Below are positions 51,498 to 61,612 of a stretch of 64,000 bases of DNA, piece after piece. Position 1 is the first letter of the stretch. Each line of letters begins with the position of its first letter. This DNA is from Ascarosepion bandense (lineage: Eukaryota; Mollusca; Cephalopoda; Sepiida; Sepiidae), in the NCBI GenBank assembly GCA_037127315.1, contig JBBBDQ010001935.1:2657501-2721500 (forward strand), given 5' to 3'. Both the position numbers and the translations under genes were made by a program. The notes under the pieces are model-generated. The model did not search any database. It saw only the letters and a program-made list of their open reading frames with translations, and was not told the DNA's origin.

Positions 51498-51592
51498 TCG
51501 GACCGGAAGTACTAATTCTCTTCTGATCACCAAATTTAAGCAACATTGGTTCATGTATTTAGATGAGTCACTGCCGTTGAACACAGGTACAA
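51498..51592 (+). pseudogene. Diverged 5S rRNA-like sequence
   Basis: CTCTTCTGATCACCAAATTT, AAGCAACATTGG, ATGTATTTAGATGAGTCACT and GAACACAGGTAC align in order to 5S rRNA positions of about 30-110. The internal promoter is mutated. No tRNA head follows, so it is either a lone 5S pseudogene or a composite SINE with a lost 3' part. Confidence 0.6.
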
Positions 51593-51644
51593 CGAACAAT
51601 CCATGGTATTGTGCCAGAAAAAGATCTTTCAACATGCTTATTGT

Positions 51645-51900
51645 AAAATTCACAACGTTTCGGCCATTGTACGCCCCGGCCTTTTTGATGATCTGTGTAT
51701 ATTTTTGAGATGAGGTATTGTAACTATTTAAATTGTTTGGATTGTCACATTCACAACGTTTCGGCTGTTGTACACTCCGATCTTCTTCTTCTGTCTATAT
51801 TTCTGAGGTGAATTATTGTAACTATTTGCATTGTTCGGATTGTTGTCCTCATCGTTACTGTCGTATTCACAACGTTTCGGTCGAGATATTTGTTTAAATT
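51645..51900 (-). repeat. Imperfect tandem units with TTCACAACGTTTCGG
   Basis: TTCACAACGTTTCGG occurs at about 51650, 51750 and 51856, each preceded by TTGTAACTATTT..., with units of about 100 bp. On the minus strand each unit ends in GGCCGAAACG or AGCCGAAACG after a GAT...AAGGCC-type arm, resembling the PLE terminal motif. Confidence 0.65.
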
Positions 51901-52204
51901 TCAAACCGAACCTAGAATAGTCAATCTGTATGCTGGCACTTCTGAAAATGACGTTTGTGTAACCGTTCTTTCCTGAAATGTGCTGATATATAACAAGAGT
52001 CCGAACAATGTTCAGAGTGTAAATAGTTACAACACTTCATCTCTGAAATATAGACGTGCTACCTGGGCGCTGTTCACGTCAACCTTCTCTGCATATATAA
52101 CAACTAGTAACCAAAAGAATTAAACAGCACATATATTACAAATAAACTTTTGAATGTTTATTTTGGAATTGGTTTATTGCGGAGGTTTGATTTTTGCTCA
52201 ATAC
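51901..52204. other. No recognisable feature
   Basis: No recurring or coding sequence. Flank of the next SINE. Confidence 0.4.
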
Positions 52205-52215
52205 CCAGGAATGTG

Positions 52216-52473
52216 CGTTGTAGTTCATTGGATATCAGCTCGGAACATTTACTTACGCGCAATTACCCTTGGGAAAGGTATTAATCCGTCTATTCCTTCC
52301 AGTTTTGGGTTAAATAACAGGACAGATTGGGTTCTATAGCCTTGGTCGGCAACCAGTCTACCGCAGAAAGCAATGGCAACCTACTGCGGGATAATCTTCT
52401 GCCCAGTCAGTCATGTCTCTTTCGAGACATGATCGCCCAAGCATGTATCAAGTATGGCACTTAACTGACTGAT
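52216..52473 (+). mobile_element. tRNA-derived SINE with 11-bp target duplication and B-box deletion
   Basis: CCAGGAATGTG at 52205-52215 is repeated at 52474-52484. The element starts CGTTGTAGTTCATTGGATAT and ends CACTTAACTGACTGAT. Between CTCGGAAC and ATTTACTTACGCG about 45 bp are missing relative to other copies, including the B box, so pol III transcription would be lost. Confidence 0.9.
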
Positions 52474-52484
52474 CCAGGAATGTG

Positions 52485-53412
52485 AATGTTATATGCTAGC
52501 CGATTTCAGGAAATAAATATGAGAAGAACATCATGAAACCAATTTTCAGAAACACCAACATATTCAAACAAATATCACCCGAGGAAGAACGGAAACATTG
52601 TGAATGTGACAATAAATATCGGAGCAAACGTCTAAACAATGTAAATTGTGTAAATAAGATATTCTTTTTTTTTTTTTTTACTTTTAAACAAACATCTTCT
52701 TCCACCTGACGGCATTCTTATTTCAAATAAACATATCTAAAACTTAAATAAGACGTTTTGTATTTTGAATAGAAATCTTTATAATTTGAATAAAATGTTT
52801 TTTTTAACCTTCAGGAATAATTCTCTGCAATTATCCCCAAAGATAATCAAGATTCTTTATCTAACTCAACCACCGTTTCTTTTCAGTAAAAGATAGACAT
52901 TTAAAATATGAGCTTTTTTTTAACACACAGATGAATTATGTTGATGATTCAACTCTGACACAAGAGGCGCCTGACGTAAAAATCTCAACTGGGTGGGGCA
53001 GAACGTAAGGAGGTGACCCAATATAAAGACAAGTTTCATACGTTGTGCAGCCGATTGTCACATCCTGGTGCCATAGTGGCATGTTGGCTTTTGTCTTTTT
53101 TCACTCCTCCGTCTCTTCAATGCCATCTTTTTCTCGTTATTTTATTATTTTAACTTTCTAAAGAGCCTTTAACAATAAATACGGAATGGCTTGACCGAGA
53201 TTACAAGTAGACTAACAACTACCCATTTTTAGTATTAAGGTATCATTAATATCCTTATTAGTCAACGTCGTATAGCGAAACTGACTATTACAAGTGGTCT
53301 CGTTACAATTTCTTCTTTTTCTGATATATTTCTGTGTTCACCAAAATTTCTCCAGCCAAAATCAGGCAAAATTGGGATCACAGAGTCATTGTGAACTCAA
53401 TGATCAATTTTT
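52485..53412. other. No recognisable feature
   Basis: AT-rich. A T14 run at 52666. Nothing codes or recurs. Confidence 0.4.
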
Positions 53413-53650
53413 TTGGCACCGGTTCTCTTACGATAAGCGAAGTTTAGTAACGTCGAGATTGGTCAATACCTAGATGGGTGACCGCTTTCGAATACCACGT
53501 ACTGCAGGCTAGGATGGGCCAGTGGTGTAATTTATAACGGCTCGGAACTGAAAATCACGTTGGGTTTGCTGTTTTCTCATACGCGCAAACATCCGAGGGA
53601 AAGGTATGATTCCACCTCTTCATTTACTAGCTATGGGTTAATTAGTATTA
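53413..53650 (+). mobile_element. Second composite 5S-tRNA SINE, diverged and 3'-truncated
   Basis: GCACCGGTTCTCTTACGATA, AGCGAAGTTTAGTAACGTCG, CAATACCTAGATGGGTGACC and AATACCACGTACTGCAGGC match 5S rRNA. Only 12 bp later GTGGTGTAATTTATAACGG and GCTCGGAACTGAAAATCACG match the tRNA-like SINE head, followed by GGGAAAGGTATGATTCC and AGCTATGGGTTAATTAG of the body. The same order and close spacing as at 47029, on independent flanks. Confidence 0.75.
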
Positions 53651-53751
53651 TAAAGATTTCTTACAATCAAAATATATTTTATGGTTTTAACCTGCAAATC
53701 AATCTTCTCGTTGGTTGCATATTATGTGATACACCAAATACAGAGTTTCTT

Positions 53752-53855
53752 CTTTTTCATGTGCCGTGTCTTTTCAGGACGTAGGCGATCATGGACTTCC
53801 ACTTGGCTCTGTCTCTTGTCGCTCTCAATATTTTCCCCTTGGTATTGTTACGAAC
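53752..53855 (-). pseudogene. Short LINE-B 3' end
   Basis: The plus strand TTCTTCTTTTTCATGTGCCG, GGCGATCATGGACTTCCAC is the complement of the LINE-B C-terminus (AMIAYVLK) and tail. 5'-truncated after about 100 bp. Confidence 0.8.
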
Positions 53856-54153
53856 CCGTTTTTTGTCAGCAACACATAAAAATACAGTTTTAGTTGGAAT
53901 AATCCTGAAGGGAGTGAACTAAACTATAACACAAGATAATTTTATACAGAAAGGGAATTTATTATAACACAAAAATATTCGCAAACACACAGGATTAATC
54001 TGACAGAACGATAATATACCGGACACTAGAACGGATTCAACTTCGTACTAGTTTCACACAATATTCACTGGAAAATAAGAGGTGAGTATAACGAGGAAGA
54101 TATTTGGAGGAAGTTTAGGCGTAATGGAAAAAGGTCATTCAACTCGGCTAAAG

Positions 54154-54204
<51 letters not shown>

Positions 54205-54500
54205 CTATACACAGCTTGGTTTGGTCAGAGTGATTAACAAAACAATCTTTATCTTTCACGGATGTTGAGGAAGGTCTTCGTGGAGAATTTCGGCTGGTAG
54301 CTTGATGAAAAGTTCTTTCGACGCCTTGAACGAATAGCCGGAGAGAGGTCACGCCTGGCCGGTAGCCCAACAACTCTCTGGGGCTTTCTACTATTTCTTC
54401 CCTTTTATATAGAAACAGGGGCCTATATTCATTGGCCCTCTCTTTCTCTGGTTTTTTCTTTATTTTCACTGTAATCATAGTTACCAGGTTATTTAATCGC
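53856..54500 (-). other. Possible LTR-like sequence; includes (TA)n
   Basis: Begins TGTTACGAACCCG (plus strand), compatible with an LTR terminus. On the minus strand TTCTATATAAAAGGG (54400-54414) is a good TATA box. (TA)n occupies 54157-54203. No partner LTR, target duplication or coding region was found, so this is tentative. Confidence 0.25.
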
Positions 54501-54724
54501 TTTTTCTTCGTGTCCCAAGAACCTCATTTGTATGATATTTAGTATCAGTTTTCTTCTATTTTGCAAATTTGACTCGAATTCTAACTCTGTTCATTGATTT
54601 TTCTTCCAAGCGTCTATCCATTGAATCATTACTAAATTCTACGATACGTCCATAAAGATTCAAAAACAAATTGGCACTAATTAATGAAATAGGGCAGAAA
54701 CGTCTATTGGATATGTTTATACTA
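54501..54724. other. No recognisable feature
   Basis: No supported feature between the LTR-like stretch and the next LINE-B copy. Confidence 0.4.
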
Positions 54725-55230
54725 GGATGTAACCTATCAGAATACTGAAAGATAGGAAAATCTCATTGGAAACAAAGAAGAGAGTGCTGGATTGCTGTGT
54801 GATATCTGTTCTTCTGTATGGCAGTGAATGTTGGACGATCTCTTCAGGAATAAAGTAGAGGCTTTAGGCAGTAGAAATATAGTTCTACAGAAGGATGCTG
54901 AGGATACCATGGACTAAGATCGTGACTAACGACGAGTCGTTGGTGAGGATGGAAACGAGGAGAAAACTCATAATTTACACAAGGATAAGACAGATGAGGT
55001 TTCTGGTACATGCAATGAAGGTGGGCGTGGGGAATTTAATACTCATAGGACGGATAGAGAGAAAAAGAGATAGGGAAAAGTAGCGCGGGAACTATTTGAT
55101 AGACCTGAACAAATGAATGGCAGAGCGGGGTTTGGAAGAGATACCAAGAGGAAGAATGTGGAGAGCGACAAAAGACATGGCCATGTGGAAGTCCATAATC
55201 GCCTACGTACTGAAGGGACCCTATTACAAA
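54725..55230 (+). pseudogene. LINE-B C-terminal fragment
   Basis: RVLDCCVISVLLYGSECWTI, FYRRMLRIPWTKIVTNDESL, RQMRFLVHAMKVGVGNLILI and an IIAYVLKG-type end near 55215, with several stops. More diverged than the 2.6-kb copy. No clear GAA tail. Confidence 0.7.
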
Positions 55231-55349
55231 ATTCAAGAGGCAATCAAGATAGAGGGTGACTGTAAAAATGGCAATGATAAATTGGGCTCGTATTAAGAGA
55301 AGAAAATGTGGAGAACGGAGTAAAGCGTATGGATAAAACGGAAGATAGA

Positions 55350-55682
55350 TCATGTGCCGTACGTGATACACGCTTCGGTGATCATGTCTTGGAATAAACA
55401 TGACTAACTGGGCAGAAGAGTATCCCGCAGTAGGTTGCCATTGCTTTCTGAGGTAGACTGGTTGCCAGTCAAGGCTGTAGAACTCAATCTGTCCTATTAT
55501 TTGACTCATAGGTAGAGAGGGAAGAGATGTATTTTATTATTAAGTAGTAATTAGTGGGGGACCAGTTTTTTACTTCATAACAATAGAAAATCGATTCCCC
55601 ACTTTATGCCCAGTAGAAGCCTTAATCATGTTTTTAACTATTATATTCAATCATTCAGTTGAGTGCCATACGTGATACACAT
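55350..55682 (-). repeat. SINE body monomer with hairpin spacer, headless
   Basis: GTGCCGTACGTGATACACGC (SINE terminus complement), GCAGTAGGTTGCCATTGC, then the spacer with AGTGGGGGACCAG...CGATTCCCCACT (55553-55604), and a second terminus start GAGTGCCATACGTGATACAC at 55661-55682, where it stops abruptly at LINE-A sequence. This is a piece of the same tandem unit as at 33.9-35.6 kb. Confidence 0.8.
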
Positions 55683-55683
55683 G

Positions 55684-56155
55684 ACAGATAACAGCTTTGT
55701 ATTAGAAGCATTGAAATTTACAAGCCACATCATAACCCAGTCTACTACAGAGTGGAGCTCCTTCTCGAGATCAGCACAGAGGTTATGTTTGTCCGCCTTG
55801 TCAGATTTCTTACTGTTTCGGGAGTAAATGGTGGTGTCATCTGCGTAGATGCCTACTTGGGATTTGATTACGTCAGGAAGATCATTTATGAAGAGCAAAA
55901 AGAGTGTCGGGCCTAGAATAGAGCCCTGAGGACACCAGCGTTCGTGCGGTAGAATGTGGAGGCATGCCCATTCAAGATGACATTCATTATGCGGTTAGAT
56001 AGAAAAAAATCAAGCAAGCGTCCAGTAATGCCTATAACCTTGTAGCTTGCGCAGAAGTCCAGCGTGCCAAACCCTAGCAAAAGCTTTGGAGATATCCAGG
56101 GTAACAACTCGAGCTTCGTCGTACTTATCGAGGGCCTGGTATACATGTAACAAAA
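55684..56155 (-). pseudogene. LINE-A reverse transcriptase fragment
   Basis: Minus strand: LDISKAFARVWHAGLL-like start (56110), VIGITGRLLDFFLSNRIMNV, RTNAGV, then after a shift GPTLFLLFINDLPDVIKSQV-like sequence and GIYADDTTIYS (aspartate pair intact), KELHSVVDWVMMWLVNFNAS. RT domains 3-5 of LINE-A with a frameshift near 55930. Truncated at both ends and joined directly to a SINE monomer on the left. Confidence 0.75.
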
Positions 56156-56649
56156 TCTTCGTCTTCTTTTTTCGTTAGAGTCATACATTTTCAATGAGTA
56201 TTGAATAACGAGATTTTCACGCTAAAAGCAAATTGTCAGAAGATCTACCGTTTTCGCAAAGCAAATTTCTTGTTTTGTTTTTTTGCGGTAGTACAAAATT
56301 ACAGTATTTTTTGTTCTACTGGTGCTAAAAGTCTTATTTTTTCTCGTCTTCCCGGTCGTTGCATTTATCTCAGAACATTTGCTCGTATCTTCTAAAATAA
56401 GCAGAAAAGATAATTTCATTAACTGAACTGTATGTGAATTAAGACATGGCATTGGTTACTACGCTGAGAGTTAAAGAACTTGAGAGCTTTCCGTTTTCTT
56501 CTGAAATATTTCAGTTAACTTTTGTTGTTGCTTCTTGAGTTCTACCAACTGGATTGGATAATGTTGCTTTTGTTGCTGTTTATGCTGTTACTGCTGTATT
56601 TTAATCGCACGAGTTAATATTTCTTTCATATTTGAAAAAAAAACTATCT
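56156..56649. other. No recognisable feature
   Basis: No repeat or coding match. Confidence 0.4.
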
Positions 56650-57105
56650 TTTATTTTTTTTCTATATCTTTTTCAACACACATAAAAGAGTAAGAAATAA
56701 ACCAACTAGGACTGTAGGCTGGATGTGGCAGAACCTCAACGCTGTCCAGCTCTTCAAACTTGTCTTTGGTCTTCCTGGCGGTGTGTGGCTTGGCATTGTC
56801 CTGCTGCATCAAAGCGCGCTTTCGGTTGACCAGAGCCGGGTACTTTTGCTTCAACTTTTCGTAGACCCGCTCAAGTTGCTGACAGTAAAGTTCGGCACTG
56901 ATGGCACGATCATTCTGAACCAACTCAAAATGCACGATTCCTTCAAAGTTCTACCAAACGCACTAACATGAATTTCTTGTCGAATCGATCTTGTTTTGGA
57001 ACCGACGGTGTCTCTTGCCCTTTCTGAACCCATCGCTTATCTCGATTGTGCTCGACCAAATAGACCCATTTCGCAAGTGTTTACGAACTTTTGGGACAAC
57101 CTAAT
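56650..57105 (-). pseudogene. Mariner transposase, internally deleted
   Basis: The right edge has the TIR TTAGGTTGTCCCAAAAGTTC (minus strand, 57105-57086). It is followed almost at once by KWVYLVEHNRDKRW, FDKKFMLVRLVEL, a frameshift, then IVHFELVQNDRAISAELYCQ, YEKLKQKYPALVNRKRALMQ, QDNAKPHTARKT and LPHPAYSPS. This is the catalytic half of a mariner transposase. The second catalytic aspartate (QQDN) is present. The DNA-binding half and the first catalytic aspartate are lost by a deletion next to the TIR. The C-terminal end and second TIR are not recognisable at 56650. Confidence 0.8.
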
Positions 57106-58098
57106 AAAACAAAATTCTGCTCCGAATTAAACCAACTGAAAGCGGCTAACAATTAAGAGCGTCCGAAATTCGCCAATCGAAATGTTGTCGTGTTATTAGG
57201 GTAACACCAGATCTAATGTTTCTGTGCAAAAACTGGTACAAAATCGTTACACTTTGGCTTGGATATCCTGCTATAGTCTCTGTAGTCATCTCAACATGCA
57301 TCTTCAGGTTACCACTTATTTTGATCCCTACAATATTCTTCAAATGAGAAGAACTTCAATTCTCTGGAAGTTTGTAAAATCTACTTAGAGTAGTTCATCA
57401 CTTCGAAACATATCAGATTCCCCAAGGATAGAATCATGAACTTTCCTCAAATATGGTGACATGGAGTGGAATATAATATAAGATTTAATACATTTATGTA
57501 GAAATATCTATGTATTATCATTGGAATTTATTTAAAAATTACAAAATGCTCTCAGAAAAGGATCATATTTATAATCGTTCAACTATGATGGAATTTGCTG
57601 ATATAATTTGCAAATATCAGTGTAAATTTATGGTTTTATTATATAAGGCACCAGATATCCTTTATATGTGTGATCCACCGTTTGTCTTATCCTTGCTTCA
57701 TTCTAATTACGCTGCAATAAATTGCAATTGAAATCTTTTTATGACAAAACAAACGTAAGCTGGTGTTTTTGTAGATTTAAAAATGAAAGAAATGTACGAG
57801 AGTAAGAAATCGTGTAATAGTTTTAACGAAAAGGCTTTGTCAAATGAAATTGATAATGCGGAACGAAGATGTAAAATTGATATGACATACAGCCGTAATT
57901 TTCATTTTGCAAACAAATTGCAGTTTATAAAAACATTTGGATTAATAAAAAAAAAAGAGAGTGAATAAGAATTCAAACCACTCGACCTGAGAAATAAACA
58001 AAAGAAAAAATAGGTTAATTGCATTTTAGTTTTACCTCATAATAAATCAGGACGGCTGGCGACGATATTGCTCACAAAAACGTATTGTTAGTTGTTTT

Positions 58099-58101
<3 letters not shown>
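57106..58101. other. Unrecognised; two short plus-strand frames
   Basis: Frames at 57510-57731 (73 codons) and 57783-57968 (61 codons, KEMYESKKSCNSFNEKALSN) are non-repetitive but match nothing I know. They could be relics of an unidentified element or chance. Confidence 0.3.
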
Positions 58102-58154
<53 letters not shown>

Positions 58155-58740
58155 CACAACACAACACACACACACACACACATGCACAACACAACACACA
58201 CACACATATGCACATGCACACACACACATGCACAACACACACACACATGCACAACACAACACACACACACACATGCACAACACAACGCACACACACACAC
58301 ATGCACAACACAACACACACACATACACATGCACAACACACACACACACACACACACTCTCTCTCTCTCTCACATAAAATCTCTCACGCACATGTACACA
58401 CTCACTCTCACAGAAACACACACATTATTTCTCTCTCTGTCTCTCTGACCTACATACACACACCCTCACTCACAGACACACAAGTACACACTCTCACACA
58501 CACACACACGTTATTATACACATACACACACACTCTCTCACAAACTTGCCACACACTCCATCTCTCTTTCACATATGCATGCATTCTATCTCTGACAAAC
58601 ACTCTGACACACAAACTCTTCCTTCTACATACACACTCCCTCTCTCTCACTCACACAAACTCTCATACACTTTCTCACGCACACACACTCTCTCATACAT
58701 ATCGTCTCTCTCTCTCTCACACACACATACACGTATATGA
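58102..58740. repeat. (AC)n-rich array with TGCACAACAC spacers, passing into CT-rich sequence
   Basis: 58102-58355 is (AC)n with regularly placed ATGCACAACACAAC interruptions (about eight). 58356-58740 is mixed CACACA/CTCTCT. His/Thr and Cys/Val frames on both strands are artefacts. Confidence 0.95.
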
Positions 58741-59496
58741 TCATTATTAAGAATAAAGCTTATAGATATTATTTCATTAATTGCTTTAGAAAAGAGGTCA
58801 CCATTTTACCGATCGAAATTTCCTGATGGAAATTTATCCAGTAGCCATGAATCATTTCTGTTCAGTCGTTGCATTACATTATGTAAGATTTTATTCTGCA
58901 AGTCAATGTTTTTTGCATGTTAGTAAAAATTTTATGAGCTCAAAAGAGATAACTGATATTTTAATGTTACGGAATTATGGAAACACATTTGGAAAGTACA
59001 GAAAACTTGCATAGAAATTTCACGAAGAAAAATAAATTGAAAGTATTTGAAAGATAAGAACAAAATAAATTACATCCATAAATAGAAGCATAAATTGAAA
59101 AATTAACTAAGGTCGGTTGTTTTATATACATTTAATCTTTATTTAGAAAAAAACTATTATGTAAATTTTTGTAACTTTGTATAATATTTAATCTTTGTAT
59201 AATATTCATGCATTCCACCCTAATCTTTCTTCGGTAAAAATTTCATTGCTAATCATGCATTATTTTTTTAAGTAATACACATATTTATGTCTTTGTTGTT
59301 TCCCTCCCCTATATTATGGCCGCTACTGTATATTTTACTGTGATAACTTTGAGCACATAATATATTTTTATATTTTGACATACAGCAGTGAGTCTATAAC
59401 GTCTATCACCATTAAAAAAGATGAATAAGAAATTGGGTACCAGGCTTATTATGCAATAAAAGTGCAAATTAAATCTACATTTGTCTATGTATCTAT
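58741..59496. other. No gene; possible MITE remnant
   Basis: AT-rich. TATTATGGCCGCTACTGTAT at 59312-59333 resembles the right terminus of the Tc1-like MITE at 5027-5414. A 62-codon frame at 58826-59014 has no motif. Confidence 0.4.
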
Positions 59497-59970
59497 TGTG
59501 GCGACCTACCTACAAATGGACACGTCTACACCTTATAATTGGCTACCAACTCTGAATGGAGAGTCACTGAGTAGTAGACTTGCTTCTGCTACTGTTGACA
59601 CTGTCAGCACTCTGCCTTCGGTAGAGGGCGCTCTCTGCTTCCGAGCAGAGAGCACAAACCCAGTCGTGGTTCCGCCGGAGGGTAGAACCACGACTCGGTA
59701 AAAATAGACAGACATATTTTTGGCCCGGCTATATGGCCGGGAATACCCACAATAAAATGACCATGTGTCACATCCAGCCTTGCGTGGGAAGGCTAGTGAA
59801 TATAGTCACTGAGTAGTAGCCACAGAGTGAGTAAATGAGTGAGTCAGGACGCCTGCGAGAGAAGGTACTCTCCAGTCCACGTTTACCTTCGCACTACGTT
59901 TCCCGAGAATATGCTATTCAACCTCATATCCGAGTTGGTGTTATCTTTCTATGGCTCTTCGGTCATAACA
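59497..59970 (+). repeat. Gypsy-1 LTR, long form (474 bp)
   Basis: Starts TGTGGCGACCTACCTACAAA and ends CGGTCATAACA. It matches the 231-bp LTR at 15286-15516 except for an extra 242 bp bounded by a 16-bp direct repeat (AGTCACTGAGTAGTAG at 59562-59577 and 59804-59819). That block holds three palindromes (59631-59652, 59663-59694, 59721-59742). Confidence 0.85.
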
Positions 59971-60075
59971 CTGGCGACGAAGAATATACGAACCACAAAA
60001 AGAAACCTCTATCTAAAATAATTCCCCAAAAAAACTTACGCCATAACAGTATCGATATGATGAAATACGTTTGAA
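59971..60075 (+). mobile_element. Gypsy-1 primer-binding site and leader remnant
   Basis: CTGGCGACGAAGAATATACG directly follows the LTR, in the position of the primer-binding site and leader. The element is lost within about 100 bp. The same TGGCGACG core follows the Gypsy-2 LTRs. Confidence 0.55.
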
Positions 60076-60417
60076 GTGTTGTTATGCAGTAAAACTCTGC
60101 AGTGTGCATAAACTTCTTCGAGGTTTCTGGATGTTTCTACAATATACACAATAGAACTGTTTGTACGACCTATATTGTATCTTTTTGTTTTTGTCTTGTT
60201 GCTATCTCATTTTGTGCTAACTGTATTATCATGCACAGACAGAGTGTCGAATGGACAAAGTGTTGAACAAAGTGTCGAATAGACATAATGTCGAACGGAA
60301 AAATAGTCGCACTAACTAAATGCGAAAGGCCAGAAATATGCCGACAATAGAATACTTTTTACTTAGTATTCAAGTCTTTCGCCGGTAAATAATTATTTTT
60401 AAACTTGAAATTAATAT
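60076..60417. other. No recognisable gene
   Basis: AT-rich. A short tandem-like phrase GTGTCGAATGGACAAAGTGT, TGAACAAAGTGTCGAATAGA at 60244-60300 repeats the words AGTGTCGAA about every 20 bp. Confidence 0.5.
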
Positions 60418-61202
60418 TGTTGTGTCGTGGCTCGTACCATGTGACATCTGGTCGCCCGGATGTGTAAAAGACAATGTGCGCTTAGCACGGGGTGGGGTTG
60501 TCATTATCACGGACTTCGGGAATTTACACCTACTACTGCGAAAGACTGTAAATATTGTATATTGTTGTGGAGTAGTTTTCGCACTGAAGGTTATAATCGT
60601 GCTATATAGGTTGCTAATCGACTTCTCCTGTTACACCATGCAACCCTCGTTCCATCATCCACCTGATTAGGTCCTTCAAATGTGTTATCCGTTGCTTTCC
60701 GCTGTCTCTTTTCCCCTCCATCTAGCCTGTTAGTAACAGATTCTCCAAGCCCTCCTTCCTCATTGCGTGTCCCAGGAACTTCAGCTGTCTCTTCCTGATG
60801 CTCAGTATTAATTTCCTTTTTGTTGCCATCATTTCCAAGACCTCATCATTGCTCACATGCTCGATCCATGATATTCGCAGCATCCTTCTGTAGAACCACA
60901 TTTCAGTTGCTTCAAGTTTTTCCTTCATCTTTGAGGGTATGTCCAGTCAATTGCCTATTAGTTCTACTGAACTCCAATAGAACTCTAAAGAACTCTCTAG
61001 AACTTCTAAGAACTCCTATGAATTTTCCAAGAACTTTTCAAGCTAACTTCTTGTTAACTCTTATTAATATAGGTGGGAGAGTCCATTATCTGAAGAATAG
61101 GTTTGTTTCACCATAACATATATACATGTTGGTTGTACCAATCTGTTAATAAAGTAGTTTAGCTACATTTCTCGGTGTATCTCTTCTTTCCACGATACAA
61201 CA
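60418..61202 (+). repeat. Gypsy-2 LTR (copy a), split by an insertion
   Basis: 60418-60562 matches the first 145 bp and 61118-61202 the last 85 bp of the LTR at 61386-61612 (TGTGACATCTGGTCGCCCGG; CTGTTAATAAAGTAGTTTAG; CTCGGTGTATCTCTTC). The 555 bp between include a LINE-B fragment. The end is followed by GTTGGCGACGAG. Older or more diverged than copy b. Confidence 0.8.
60630..60955 (-). pseudogene. LINE-B fragment inside the Gypsy-2 LTR
   Basis: Minus strand: KMKEKLEATEMWFYRRMLRI, HVSNDEVLEMMATKRKLILS, RQLKFLGHAMRKEGLENLLL, then RDSGKQRITHLKDLIRWMME to about 60640. It lacks both the RT part and the 3' tail. Of the fragments here it is the closest to the 2.6-kb copy. Confidence 0.8.
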
Positions 61203-61385
61203 GTTGGCGACGAGAAGAACTCATGTCAGTAATTTATGACATGTTTGTGGTACCCAGGCCCTCACCAATACAACAAAACCGTACGAGCAAACGAAACAGT
61301 ACAACGAAAGGAACTACAGAGATAAATCCTAAAAGACAAAAATATGACGTCCGACGTACATACAAACTTTGAAGGGGTGGGGAGA
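61203..61385 (+). mobile_element. Residual Gypsy-2 interior and polypurine tract between two LTRs
   Basis: After LTR a and GTTGGCGACGAGAAGAACTC there are only about 180 bp. A frame ending NPKRQKYDVRRTYKL, stop, resembles the basic C-terminus of a Gypsy polyprotein. AAGGGGTGGGGAGA at 61372-61385 is the polypurine tract immediately before LTR b. Nearly all of gag-pol has been deleted. Confidence 0.65.
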
Positions 61386-61612
61386 TGTTAAGTGGTGGCG
61401 CGTACCTTGTGACATCCGGTCGCCCGAATGTATAAAAGACAACGTGCGCTTATTACGGGTGGGGGGTGTTGTCATTATAACGGACTTCGGGAAGTTACAT
61501 CTACCACTGCGAGAGACTGTAAATATTGTATATACATCTTGGTTGTCCCACTCTGTTAATAAAGTAGTTTAACTACATTTCTCGGTGTATCTCTTCGTTC
61601 TACGATACAGCA
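61386..61612 (+). repeat. Gypsy-2 LTR (copy b, 227 bp)
   Basis: Begins TGTTAAGTGGTGGCGCG and ends ACGATACAGCA, followed by GTTGGCGACG (primer-binding region). TATAAAAGAC at about 61430 is a TATA-like box and AATAAAG at 61558 a polyadenylation-like signal. It serves both as 3' LTR of the deleted unit on its left and 5' LTR of the gag-pol on its right. Confidence 0.85.

Noticed and set aside
53856..54500. Confident LTR retrotransposon call
   Set aside because: Only one terminus-like word and a TATA box; no partner, duplication or coding sequence, so left as tentative.
58047..58750. His/Thr- and Cys/Val-rich frames up to 221 codons on both strands
   Set aside because: Translation of (AC)n/(GT)n microsatellite.
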